41,471 bases of DNA from Lachnospiraceae bacterium (GTDB lineage: Bacteria > Bacillota > Clostridia > Lachnospirales > Lachnospiraceae), in the NCBI GenBank assembly GCA_024687205.1, contig JAILES010000098.1, positions 1 through 41,471 on the forward strand, given 5' to 3'. Within the stretch, counting starts at the first letter, position 1. Every line of letters starts with the position of its first letter. Both the position numbers and the translations under genes were made by a program. Under the pieces are notes generated by a model that did not search any database, was not told the origin of the DNA, and saw nothing but the letters and a program-made list of their open reading frames with translations. Shown here one piece after another: positions 6,454-13,855 of this stretch.

Positions 6454-8672
6454 TCACTTCTTTAAAAGGCTACATCGAGCATATAAGTTTTCAGAATGAA
6501 GAAAACGGATACACGGTCATGAACCTGACCGCAGAAGACGGGGATATTACCTGTGTGGGAAATGCCCGTGATTTTTCAGTTGGAGAAACCGTAGAGCTGG
6601 AGGGCGAGTACGTGGAACATCCCGTGTATGGCCTCCAGTTTAAATTTACGTCCCTGAAAGCCATCGCTCCCGAGGACCGGATATCGGTCTTGAGATATCT
6701 GAGTTCCGGGGCCGTAAAGGGCGTGGGGCCCAAGCTTGCGGAAAAGATCGTGGAGAGATTCGGGGACGATACCTTCCGCATCCTTGAGGAAGAGCCGGAA
6801 CGTCTTGCAGAGGTAAAGGGCATAAGCATAAAGAAAGCCATGGAGATCACCGACAGGATGGTGGAAAAGCGGGATGCCAGGAACGCCGTGATCTTCATGC
6901 AGGAATACGGCATAGGTCTTAATCTGGCAACAAAGCTTTATGATTTTTACGGCATGGAGATATACAATGTGCTCCGTACCAATCCCTACAGACTTTCCGA
7001 CGAAGTGCCGGCAGTGGGCTTCAAGACCGCGGATGCCATAGCCAGAAAACTGGGTATCGAGGAGGATTCGGTATACAGGATCCATTGCGGGGTGGCTTAT
7101 GAGCTGGAGCGGCTCGCGGCGGAAGGACATTGTTACTGCCCGAGAAAGCTGCTCTGTGCTTATGCATCGGAGCTTCTGGGCCTGGCCCCGGAGGATATAG
7201 AGCCGGAGCTTGCCGATATGGCCATGGACGGACGCATTACCCTGAAGGAAGGCAGCGACGGACCCAGGGTATATCTGAAATCTTACTACCAGGCCGAGAC
7301 TTTTGCGGCAAGAAGGCTTACGGAACTCAGGGACAGCTTCTGTCCTCCCGGGGGAAATGAGAAAGACAGGCAGGAGCTTGTTGAAAAGATAGAAAAGGAA
7401 ATGTCCATGGAGCTGGAGAGCCTGCAGAAAAAGGCTCTGCTCGACTGCATGACCGGCGGGGTCTTCATACTCTCCGGCGGTCCCGGCACCGGAAAGACCA
7501 CCACCATTCATGCCATCATTAAGTGGCTTGAAAAGGAAGGCAGGGAATTTGCCCTGGCGGCACCCACCGGAAGGGCGGCCAGACGCATGAAGGAGACCAC
7601 GGGCTATGAGGCCCAGACCCTGCACAGGCTGCTGGAGATAGGCAGGGATGAGGACGGAAACGATCATTTATACAGGAACGAGGACAGGGATCCTCTCGAC
7701 ATTGACACGCTGATCGTGGATGAGGTCAGCATGGTGGATATACATCTCTTGAGAGCGCTGATGAACGCCCTTGCCAACGGGACCCAGCTGATACTCGTGG
7801 GTGACGTGGACCAGCTCCCCAGCGTGGGACCGGGTCAGGTGCTGAAGGACATCATGGACAGCGGAGCTTTTGCCTGCGTACGCTTAAAGCAGGTCTTCAG
7901 ACAGGCCGAGAACAGCCATATAGTTTCCTATGCCCATATGATCAATGAAGGCCGGATGCCGGATCTTTCGGTCAAATATCCGGATTTCTTCCTTCTGGAA
8001 AAGGACAGCACGGAGCTGATCCAGTCATATATATACCAGCTTGTCAGCGACGTGCTGCCGAGAAAGCTGAAGGTGTCGGGAGCGGATATCCAGCTCCTTA
8101 CACCCATGAAGAAGGGCAACCTCGGAGTAGAGCAGCTGAATATCTTCATGCAGGAAAAATGCAACCCGCCCTCCGACGAAAAGATGGAGTACAGCTACGG
8201 CAGCAGCCTTTTCAGGGAAGGCGACAGGGTGATGCAGATAAAGAACGACTACGAGCTGGAATGGGATATCTACATGGGAAGCCTTTCCGTGGATAAGGGC
8301 AAAGGGGTATTTAACGGCGATACGGGTACCGTGGATGAGATAAATGCGTATCTAAAGATCATGAAGGTGATCTTTGACGACGGCAGGGTGGTCTATTATG
8401 AATTCAGCCGTCTCGATGAACTGGAGCTGGCTTATGCAGTGACTGTTCATAAGTCCCAGGGCAGCGAATATCCGGTGGTGATACTCCCGCTGCTTTCGGG
8501 CCCCCAGATGCTGTTCCACAGGAATATATTGTACACCGCAGTGACCAGGGCAAAGCAGTGTGTGATCATACTCGGCAGCTCTGCCGCTGTACGCAGGATG
8601 GTGGAGACGGAAACGGCGGCAAAACGCTATACTTCCCTCTCGGAAAGGATTAAAGAGCTTGAGGATCCGTGA
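6453..8672 (+). CDS. recD2: RecD2 helicase (RecD/TraA family); non-canonical start
   Basis: RecD2 is a 5'-3' DNA helicase that acts without RecBC in DNA repair. Family motifs are clear: N-terminal OB segment, helix-hairpin-helix repeats (GVGPKLAEKIVERFG), Walker A GGPGTGKTT, Walker B DEVSMVD, GDVDQLPSVGPGQVL and the C-terminal VTVHKSQGSEYPVV. The first ATG is at 6519, but in-frame sequence upstream encodes SLKGYIEHISFQNEENGYTV, the conserved RecD2 N terminus, so translation must start before it. Between the in-frame stop at 6444-6446 and 6519 there is no ATG, GTG or TTG. The best candidate is ATC at 6453, overlapping the previous stop as TAATC and lying 10 bases after AGGAGG (6437-6442). That gives about 739 residues, the normal family length. 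A sequencing error or G-to-C change of TAATG is the alternative. Confidence 0.85.
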   Translation: MTSLKGYIEHISFQNEENGYTVMNLTAEDGDITCVGNARDFSVGETVELEGEYVEHPVYGLQFKFTSLKAIAPEDRISVLRYLSSGAVKGVGPKLAEKIVERFGDDTFRILEEEPERLAEVKGISIKKAMEITDRMVEKRDARNAVIFMQEYGIGLNLATKLYDFYGMEIYNVLRTNPYRLSDEVPAVGFKTADAIARKLGIEEDSVYRIHCGVAYELERLAAEGHCYCPRKLLCAYASELLGLAPEDIEPELADMAMDGRITLKEGSDGPRVYLKSYYQAETFAARRLTELRDSFCPPGGNEKDRQELVEKIEKEMSMELESLQKKALLDCMTGGVFILSGGPGTGKTTTIHAIIKWLEKEGREFALAAPTGRAARRMKETTGYEAQTLHRLLEIGRDEDGNDHLYRNEDRDPLDIDTLIVDEVSMVDIHLLRALMNALANGTQLILVGDVDQLPSVGPGQVLKDIMDSGAFACVRLKQVFRQAENSHIVSYAHMINEGRMPDLSVKYPDFFLLEKDSTELIQSYIYQLVSDVLPRKLKVSGADIQLLTPMKKGNLGVEQLNIFMQEKCNPPSDEKMEYSYGSSLFREGDRVMQIKNDYELEWDIYMGSLSVDKGKGVFNGDTGTVDEINAYLKIMKVIFDDGRVVYYEFSRLDELELAYAVTVHKSQGSEYPVVILPLLSGPQMLFHRNILYTAVTRAKQCVIILGSSAAVRRMVETETAAKRYTSLSERIKELEDP

Positions 8673-9357
8673 TCTTCTGTTCCCTCCCCGCTGTGTCCTC
8701 TGTGATGAGGTGATATCCCCCGAGGAAGGCGGCTGCTGTGAGGAGTGCAGGCCGAAACTCAAATATATAACGGAGCCCTGGTGCCTTAAATGCGGAGCCC
8801 CCGTTGCGGAAGGGGAGGAGAGCTTCTGCGCCTCCTGCAAGGTCAGGAACCATTATTTCACGGCCGGAAGGGCTCTTTACGAATATCCTTCCGTCAGGAC
8901 CGGGATATACCGCTTCAAATATGCCGGAAGGGCGGAATATGCGGAGTTTTTCGGCAGGGAAATGGCCGAAAAGCTTAAAACAACGCTGACCGGGTGGCAG
9001 ACTGACGGTCTGATACCCATTCCGCTGCATAAGAGCAGGGAGAGAAAGCGGGGCTACAACCAGGCCGAGAAGCTGGCAAGGGCCATAGGAAGATATTGCG
9101 ATATCCCGGTTTTTGACAAAGTGGTGTTCCGCAGGGAAAAAACTCGGCCCATGAAAGAATTAAATGTAAAAGAACGCCAAAATAATCTCAAAAAGGCTTT
9201 TATTATTCCACAAGATGTTGTAAAATTGAAGAGACCGGTATTGGTTGATGATATCTATACCACCGGTACGACCATGGACAGTGTGGCGAAGCTCCTTCTG
9301 GAAAAAGGGGCTGTGGAAGTGTATACCCTGACGCTGGCCATAGGGACCGGAATATAG
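8659..9357 (+). CDS. comFC: ComF-family phosphoribosyltransferase-like protein
   Basis: This 232-residue protein starts at TTG, which overlaps the recD2 end and lies about nine bases after AAAGGA; no ATG or GTG is available at this end of the domain. The N terminus has a zinc-finger-like set of cysteines (CVLC, CCEEC, CLKC, CASC) spanning residues of about 12-58. The C-terminal half is a type I phosphoribosyltransferase fold with the PRPP loop VLVDDIYTTGTTM near residue 193. The conserved RGYNQAEKLARAIG segment precedes it. ComFC is required for uptake or processing of transforming DNA in Bacillus and other naturally competent bacteria. The following yvyF-type gene reproduces part of the B. 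subtilis comF-yvyF-flgM order. Confidence 0.88.
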   Translation: MRIRDLLFPPRCVLCDEVISPEEGGCCEECRPKLKYITEPWCLKCGAPVAEGEESFCASCKVRNHYFTAGRALYEYPSVRTGIYRFKYAGRAEYAEFFGREMAEKLKTTLTGWQTDGLIPIPLHKSRERKRGYNQAEKLARAIGRYCDIPVFDKVVFRREKTRPMKELNVKERQNNLKKAFIIPQDVVKLKRPVLVDDIYTTGTTMDSVAKLLLEKGAVEVYTLTLAIGTGI

Positions 9358-9378
9358 TTTTACAACAGGAGTCTGCTT

Positions 9379-9795
9379 ATGAACACTAGCATCAAAAATT
9401 GCAGAAAATGCGGAAAGATGTTCAATTACATGATGGGGCCCCCTATCTGCCCGGCCTGCCGTGAGAAGATAGAGCAGAAGTTCCAGGAAGTGAAGGACTA
9501 TGTAAGGGAGCACAAGGCTGCCAGCATGGAACAGATCACCGGGGACTGCGGCGTCGAGCGTAAGCAGGTGGAACAGTGGGTAAGGGAAGAGAGGCTTGTC
9601 TTCTCGGACGCATCACCGATCAAATTATATTGCGAGAAATGCGGTGCCTATATCACCACCGGACGTTTCTGCGAGAAGTGTAAGAAAGATACTGCCAACA
9701 ACTTTTCGGAGGCAGGAAGAAGAGAGGGAGGATCGGGATCTTCAGCTGATCCCGGAAAGGGTGCAGGAATGAAGATGCACACCTTTAAAGGCTGA
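9379..9795 (+). CDS. yvyF: YvyF-type flagellar operon protein with two zinc ribbons
   Basis: The 138-residue protein has an N-terminal cysteine pair set (CRKCGKMFNY then CPAC), a central helical segment that reads like a winged-helix or small HTH (SMEQITGDCGVERKQVEQWV), and a second C-terminal ribbon (CEKCGAYI then CEKC). This arrangement matches the flagellar regulator family known as YvyF or TIGR03826. In B. subtilis it lies between comFC and flgM, and the same upstream neighbour is present here. The last 30 residues are Gly/Ser-rich and look disordered. The next gene is not flgM. The ribosome site is AGGAG about nine bases before the ATG. Confidence 0.8.
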   Translation: MNTSIKNCRKCGKMFNYMMGPPICPACREKIEQKFQEVKDYVREHKAASMEQITGDCGVERKQVEQWVREERLVFSDASPIKLYCEKCGAYITTGRFCEKCKKDTANNFSEAGRREGGSGSSADPGKGAGMKMHTFKG

Positions 9796-9798
9796 CCG

Positions 9799-10188
9799 AT
9801 GATAAACGAATCCAGGATCAAACTGATGACCAGGCTTGCGGCATACGAGGGCGGCGAAGGAAAGAAGAGCATGGCCATCGGTACATATTTTAAGGGGGAC
9901 TACATAGCCAAAGAGGTTATGAAGTCTATTGTGTTTGCCACTATCGTCTATTGTATAGTGATAGGGGCTTATATTGTTTATGATTTTGAAAAGCTGGTGA
10001 AGGACATATACGATATGGATCTTCTGCAGCTTGGAAAGACGCTTTTGAAACGCTATCTTATCTTTACCGGTGCTTATGCATTCATAACTTATGTGGTCTA
10101 CCTGATAAGATACAAAAAAGCGAGGCATTCCCTCAGGATATATTACAACAACCTGAGACGACTGAATGCAATGTATAAGAAAGAGTAA
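9799..10188 (+). CDS. Uncharacterised two-span membrane protein
   Basis: I do not recognise this 129-residue protein. It has a soluble N terminus of about 35 residues, a first hydrophobic span with SIVFATIVYCIVIGAYIVY (about residues 44-62), a polar hairpin with Asp and Lys, a second span with YLIFTGAYAFITYVVYLI (about 86-103), and a basic C-terminal tail. The gene starts three bases after the yvyF stop and ends 13 bases before another membrane protein gene, so it is part of the operon running towards cdaA. It occupies the place where B. subtilis has flgM but has no similarity to an anti-sigma factor. No function is proposed. Confidence 0.7.
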   Translation: MINESRIKLMTRLAAYEGGEGKKSMAIGTYFKGDYIAKEVMKSIVFATIVYCIVIGAYIVYDFEKLVKDIYDMDLLQLGKTLLKRYLIFTGAYAFITYVVYLIRYKKARHSLRIYYNNLRRLNAMYKKE

Positions 10189-10201
10189 GGAATAAGGTTT
10201 T

Positions 10202-11332
10202 ATGGTACAGTTACTGACGGCAAGGGAATGGTTGAAGAATCTTTATTCCCGTTATGAGAATTTCTGCAGACCGGCGCTCAAGTTTTTACTCGCGCTGATC
10301 TCGATGATGATGATCAATTCAAAGCTCGGCTATTCCCAGGCTTTAAAGAGCGGAGCGGTGACGCTGATCATAGCACTGATGTGCTCATTCCTTCCGCTGA
10401 ATTTCATCGTTACGCTTTCCGCACTGATCGTACTCCTGCAGCTCTATGCGCTTTCTCTTGAGAGTGTTATCGTCGCCGGAGTCATCATGCTCGTGATGAT
10501 GCTTCTGTATTTCAGGTTCGCGGCAAAGGATACGGTGCTGATAATGCTGACTCCCTTAAGTTTCATCCTGGGAGTGCCTTATGTGATACCTCTCTGCGCA
10601 GGGCTTGTGGCTGCTCCTTCTTCGGTAGTATCCACAGGCTGCGGCGTAGTCGTCTATTATATGCTTAAGGCCATCACCGTGAACAGGCAGACCCTGCTCA
10701 ATATGGAAGAGGAGACACTGCTGGAAAAGCTGAGATTCCTCGCTGATGCGATAATAGGCAACAGGGAGATGATGGTCTGTGTTGCGGCATTCGGCATCAC
10801 CATCATAGTGGTATATGTGATAAGAAGGCTTTCCGTGGATCATGCCTGGACCATAGCCATCATAACGGGTATGCTGGTGGATGTGATGGTGGTACTGATG
10901 GGCGATCTGAGGTTCGAGACCAGGATAAATGTGGCATCCCTGGTGTTCGGCAGCCTCCTGGCACTTGTCGTAGCCGAGATTCTGCAGTTTTTCATATTTA
11001 ACGTTGATTACAGCAGGACCGAGAAAGTCCAGTTCGAAGATGATGAATATTACTATTACGTGAAAGCCGTGCCCAAGAACACGGTGACCCTTTCCGAGCC
11101 TAAGGTGAAAAAGATAAAGGGACAGGAGAAGAAGCCGCTGCCGAAGAAGGAAGAGGCAGCCGAAGAGCCGGTGCAGCCGGCAGAAGATAAAAAGGATGCT
11201 CCCGAATACAGGGTGCGCAGATCCACCGCCACCAGGGATAAAGCCATGGCGGAACTTGAAGAGATAAGAAAAACGGCGGCCGCAAGGAACAGGAGACCGG
11301 CACCGGGAAAGAAAAAAAGAGGTAACACTTAA
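10202..11332 (+). CDS. Uncharacterised polytopic membrane protein with charged cytoplasmic tail
   Basis: The 376-residue protein is not one I recognise. Residues of about 20-275 contain eight or nine hydrophobic segments in closely spaced pairs. Residues of about 280-376 form a highly charged tail rich in Lys, Glu, Pro and Ala that is probably disordered and cytoplasmic, beginning EKVQFEDDEYYYYVKAVPKN. The gene lies five bases upstream of cdaA, suggesting co-expression with c-di-AMP synthesis. A link to envelope homeostasis or osmotic control would fit the context, but this is inference from position only. There are no transporter signature motifs. Confidence 0.7.
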   Translation: MVQLLTAREWLKNLYSRYENFCRPALKFLLALISMMMINSKLGYSQALKSGAVTLIIALMCSFLPLNFIVTLSALIVLLQLYALSLESVIVAGVIMLVMMLLYFRFAAKDTVLIMLTPLSFILGVPYVIPLCAGLVAAPSSVVSTGCGVVVYYMLKAITVNRQTLLNMEEETLLEKLRFLADAIIGNREMMVCVAAFGITIIVVYVIRRLSVDHAWTIAIITGMLVDVMVVLMGDLRFETRINVASLVFGSLLALVVAEILQFFIFNVDYSRTEKVQFEDDEYYYYVKAVPKNTVTLSEPKVKKIKGQEKKPLPKKEEAAEEPVQPAEDKKDAPEYRVRRSTATRDKAMAELEEIRKTAAARNRRPAPGKKKRGNT

Positions 11333-11337
11333 GTATC

Positions 11338-12225
11338 ATGCTTGACAGAGTAGGCGGTTTTATCGAAGAGTATATATCGAGTCTTCATATGCCCACGATC
11401 AGTATCACTGACGTGATAGAGATACTTATTCTCTCTTTTGTTATTTATCATCTTATGATATGGGGCAGGAATACGAAAGCGTGGTCTTTGCTTAAGGGCA
11501 CGGTCGTGATCCTGGTCTTTTTGCTTATTGCCGTTATGTTCGAGATGACCACGATCCTCTGGATAGTGGAGCATATACTCTCGACTATGGTGATAGCGCT
11601 GGTAGTAGTGCTGCAGCCGGAACTGCGGCGTGCTCTGGAACAGCTGGGGCAGAAGAATATAGTCTTTTCGTTTTTGAATAATGACAATATGCATACCGGC
11701 AGATATTCCGACCACACCATCGATGAGATAGTAAAAGCATCCTTTGCCATGGGCAGAGCCAAGACCGGTGCCCTTATGGTATTTGAAAGAAACGAGACGC
11801 TGATGGAATACGAAAAGACCGGTATCGCCATTGATGCCCAGGTTACCAGCCAGCTGCTCATAAACATTTTTGAACATAACACTCCGCTGCATGACGGTGC
11901 GGTGCTGCTGCGTAACGACCGAATAGTGGCGGCTACCTGCTATCTGCCGCTTTCCGATAACAGATCCCTTTCGAAAGCACTTGGTACCAGACATCGTGCT
12001 GCGGTAGGTATTTCCGAGAATACGGATTCCCTTACCGTTATCGTTTCCGAAGAGAACGGCAAGGTCAGCGTGGCTCTCGGCGGCGAGCTTTACAGCGGTC
12101 TCACTCAGGAAGGACTGAGGGAGAAACTTGAACTGATCCAGGATAAGCCCGCTCCCGAAAGCAAGAAAAGATTAAGAGACAGACTGAAAGGAGGAGACCG
12201 GAATGAAAAAGTTTCTGACAAATAA
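11338..12225 (+). CDS. cdaA: Diadenylate cyclase CdaA (DacA)
   Basis: CdaA makes cyclic di-AMP from two ATP at the membrane. The 295-residue protein has three N-terminal transmembrane segments (about residues 24-42, 50-68 and 76-94), followed by the DAC domain. The catalytic signatures are DGA in LHDGAVLLRN (residues 186-188) and RHR in GTRHRAAVG (residues 218-220), with the conserved Ser/Glu segment SENTDSLTVIVSEE after them. All are intact. The gene overlaps the downstream ybbR-type gene by 23 bases, as is usual for cdaA-cdaR. The ATG lies in a context with only a weak ribosome site, so initiation may depend on coupling with the upstream gene. Confidence 0.95.
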   Translation: MLDRVGGFIEEYISSLHMPTISITDVIEILILSFVIYHLMIWGRNTKAWSLLKGTVVILVFLLIAVMFEMTTILWIVEHILSTMVIALVVVLQPELRRALEQLGQKNIVFSFLNNDNMHTGRYSDHTIDEIVKASFAMGRAKTGALMVFERNETLMEYEKTGIAIDAQVTSQLLINIFEHNTPLHDGAVLLRNDRIVAATCYLPLSDNRSLSKALGTRHRAAVGISENTDSLTVIVSEENGKVSVALGGELYSGLTQEGLREKLELIQDKPAPESKKRLRDRLKGGDRNEKVSDK

Positions 12226-13489
12226 TCTGGGCCTCAAGATCCTTGCTGTCATTATCTCTTTTGTGGTATGGCTGGTTGTCGTTAACTATGATGATCCCGT
12301 AAAGACCGCAAGTTTTTCAAATATCCCCATCCAGATAAAGAATGCGGATGTGCTCAGGGAAAAAGGAAAAGTATTTGAAGTTAAGAACGAAGTAAGCAGC
12401 ATAGATGTGACCATAACAGCAAAGAGGACCATACTCGATTCACTGAGTGCGGAAAACATCATGGCGGTTGCGGATGTGTCCAATCTCTCGGTAATGAATA
12501 CAGTGGCCCTGCAGCTGTCCACCAACAAGAACAATTCCATGATAGAGTCCATTAAAACGGACACACCGGTTTTGGAACTGCTGGTAGAGAATCTGAAGGA
12601 GATAAGCATTCCGATCACGATGGAAGTATTGGGGCAGCCTGCGGAAGGTTATGTTGTGGGAGATGTGACCTATGCTACCAACACCGTACGTGTATCCGGT
12701 CCGGAATCTCTGATCGACAAGATAGCTTCGGCAATGTGCTCCATAAGCGTTGACGAACGTACCTCGGATATATCTTCGAGCCTGGATATCGAGCTGTATG
12801 ACAGCAACTATGAAAAGATAGAACACAGCAATATCAGGAAGAATATATCCACTATAAACGTGAGTGTTGCCATACTGCCGACCAAGACCATACCTGTTTA
12901 CTATGAGGTAAGCGGAACACCGGCAGAGAATTACCTGATGGTGGGAACACCTGAAGCGGATAAGACCGAGATACTGGTTGCAGGCAGGATCAAACCTCTT
13001 AATTCCATAGTAAGCGTACGTGTGGGATCCAAGGAACTCAATCTTGACGGCCTGACCGAAGATTTTACCACCAGGATCAATATCAGCAATTACCTTCCCG
13101 ACGGTATAAGAGTGGTAATGGAAAAGGCTGAAGACGATATAGCAAATGTCACCGTACACATCGAAGAGATGCAGCAGAGAAGCTTCAGCGTACCTTACAG
13201 CAGCTTTGGCATAGAGGATATACCCGAAGGCTATACCGCTCATCTTGTTGACGAGAACGGCAGGGAAGACGGAAGCGTTAAGGTAAAACTATACGGTCTC
13301 AAGTCCGATCTGGATAAGCTGGATGTGAATGATACCATAGGAACCGTATACCTGGCCGATGTGATAGGCAATATGAAACTTCGCGATGAATTTGAGGTAA
13401 GTGCAAGCATAACCAGAGAAAATATTGCCAATAGTATCACGCTGCTCGATGCCGATAAGGTAAGAGTCAGACTCACCAAAAAGAACTGA
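12203..13489 (+). CDS. cdaR: YbbR-domain regulator CdaR
   Basis: This 428-residue protein has a short cytoplasmic N terminus, one transmembrane anchor (LGLKILAVIISFVVWLVVVN, about residues 8-27) and an extracellular part made of repeated YbbR domains of about 80-90 residues. Repeat boundaries show as recurring segments such as VTYATNTVRVSGPESLIDKI and TPEADKTEILVAGRIKPLNS. CdaR binds CdaA and modulates its cyclase activity. The start overlaps the end of cdaA and follows GGAGGA. In many Firmicutes glmM follows and completes a three-gene module; here an HPr-type gene with its own promoter follows instead. Confidence 0.92.
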   Translation: MKKFLTNNLGLKILAVIISFVVWLVVVNYDDPVKTASFSNIPIQIKNADVLREKGKVFEVKNEVSSIDVTITAKRTILDSLSAENIMAVADVSNLSVMNTVALQLSTNKNNSMIESIKTDTPVLELLVENLKEISIPITMEVLGQPAEGYVVGDVTYATNTVRVSGPESLIDKIASAMCSISVDERTSDISSSLDIELYDSNYEKIEHSNIRKNISTINVSVAILPTKTIPVYYEVSGTPAENYLMVGTPEADKTEILVAGRIKPLNSIVSVRVGSKELNLDGLTEDFTTRINISNYLPDGIRVVMEKAEDDIANVTVHIEEMQQRSFSVPYSSFGIEDIPEGYTAHLVDENGREDGSVKVKLYGLKSDLDKLDVNDTIGTVYLADVIGNMKLRDEFEVSASITRENIANSITLLDADKVRVRLTKKN

Positions 13490-13509
13490 CAGTCCGTAAG
13501 GGCCTCAGC

Positions 13510-13538
13510 TTGTAAAGGAAGCCTAAAAATGGTATAAT
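13510..13538 (+). promoter_or_regulatory. Strong sigma-A promoter with extended -10
   Basis: TTGTAA (13510-13515) and TATAAT (13533-13538) are 17 bases apart, and TGG directly before the -10 gives the extended TGnTATAAT form. It lies 39 bases upstream of the HPr-like gene and should drive that gene, leuA and rfbD. Confidence 0.85.
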
Positions 13539-13576
13539 ACGGATTTATTGTACGAAACAAAAAATGGGGTTACGAT

Positions 13577-13840
13577 ATGATAAGTAAAAAAGTTATTGTC
13601 AAGAATGCTACCGGGCTGCACTTAAGGGCGGCGGGGAATTTCTGCAAGGAAGCCATGAAGTACAGCTCGAGCATCAACTTTACATTCAAGGAGAATACTT
13701 ATAACGCCAAGAGCGTTCTGAGTGTGCTGGCTTCGCTGGTCAAATGCGGTGATGAGATAGAGATACACTGCGACGGTGCAGACGAAGAAGAAGCGCTTGA
13801 TCAACTTGTATCCGCGGTAGAAAGCGGATTGGGAGAATAG
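13577..13840 (+). CDS. HPr-family phosphocarrier protein
   Basis: The 87-residue protein aligns over its full length with HPr of the phosphoenolpyruvate phosphotransferase system. The active-site histidine is present at residue 15 in TGLHLRAAGNF, with Arg17 retained. The regulatory serine recognised by HPr kinase is at residue 46 in NAKSVLSVLAS. The proline normally following Arg17 is replaced by alanine. HPr passes phosphate from Enzyme I to the sugar-specific IIA proteins, and its Ser46-phosphorylated form acts with CcpA in carbon control. The gene has its own strong promoter and is followed after 15 bases by leuA. It could be the main HPr or one of several paralogues. Confidence 0.88.
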   Translation: MISKKVIVKNATGLHLRAAGNFCKEAMKYSSSINFTFKENTYNAKSVLSVLASLVKCGDEIEIHCDGADEEEALDQLVSAVESGLGE

Positions 13841-13855
13841 AAGGAGAAGAAGGAA

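Noticed and set aside
6443..6499. ATG reading frame at 6443 as a recD2 start with a +1 frameshift
   Set aside because: The ATG touches AGGAGG with no spacing, the frame stops after 18 codons, and no recognised +1 slippery element is present. The in-frame ATC at 6453 explains the N terminus better.
6576..7667. Long - strand open frame of 363 codons
   Set aside because: It is antisense to recD2 throughout, has no ribosome site and its product resembles no family; recD2 motifs are unambiguous.
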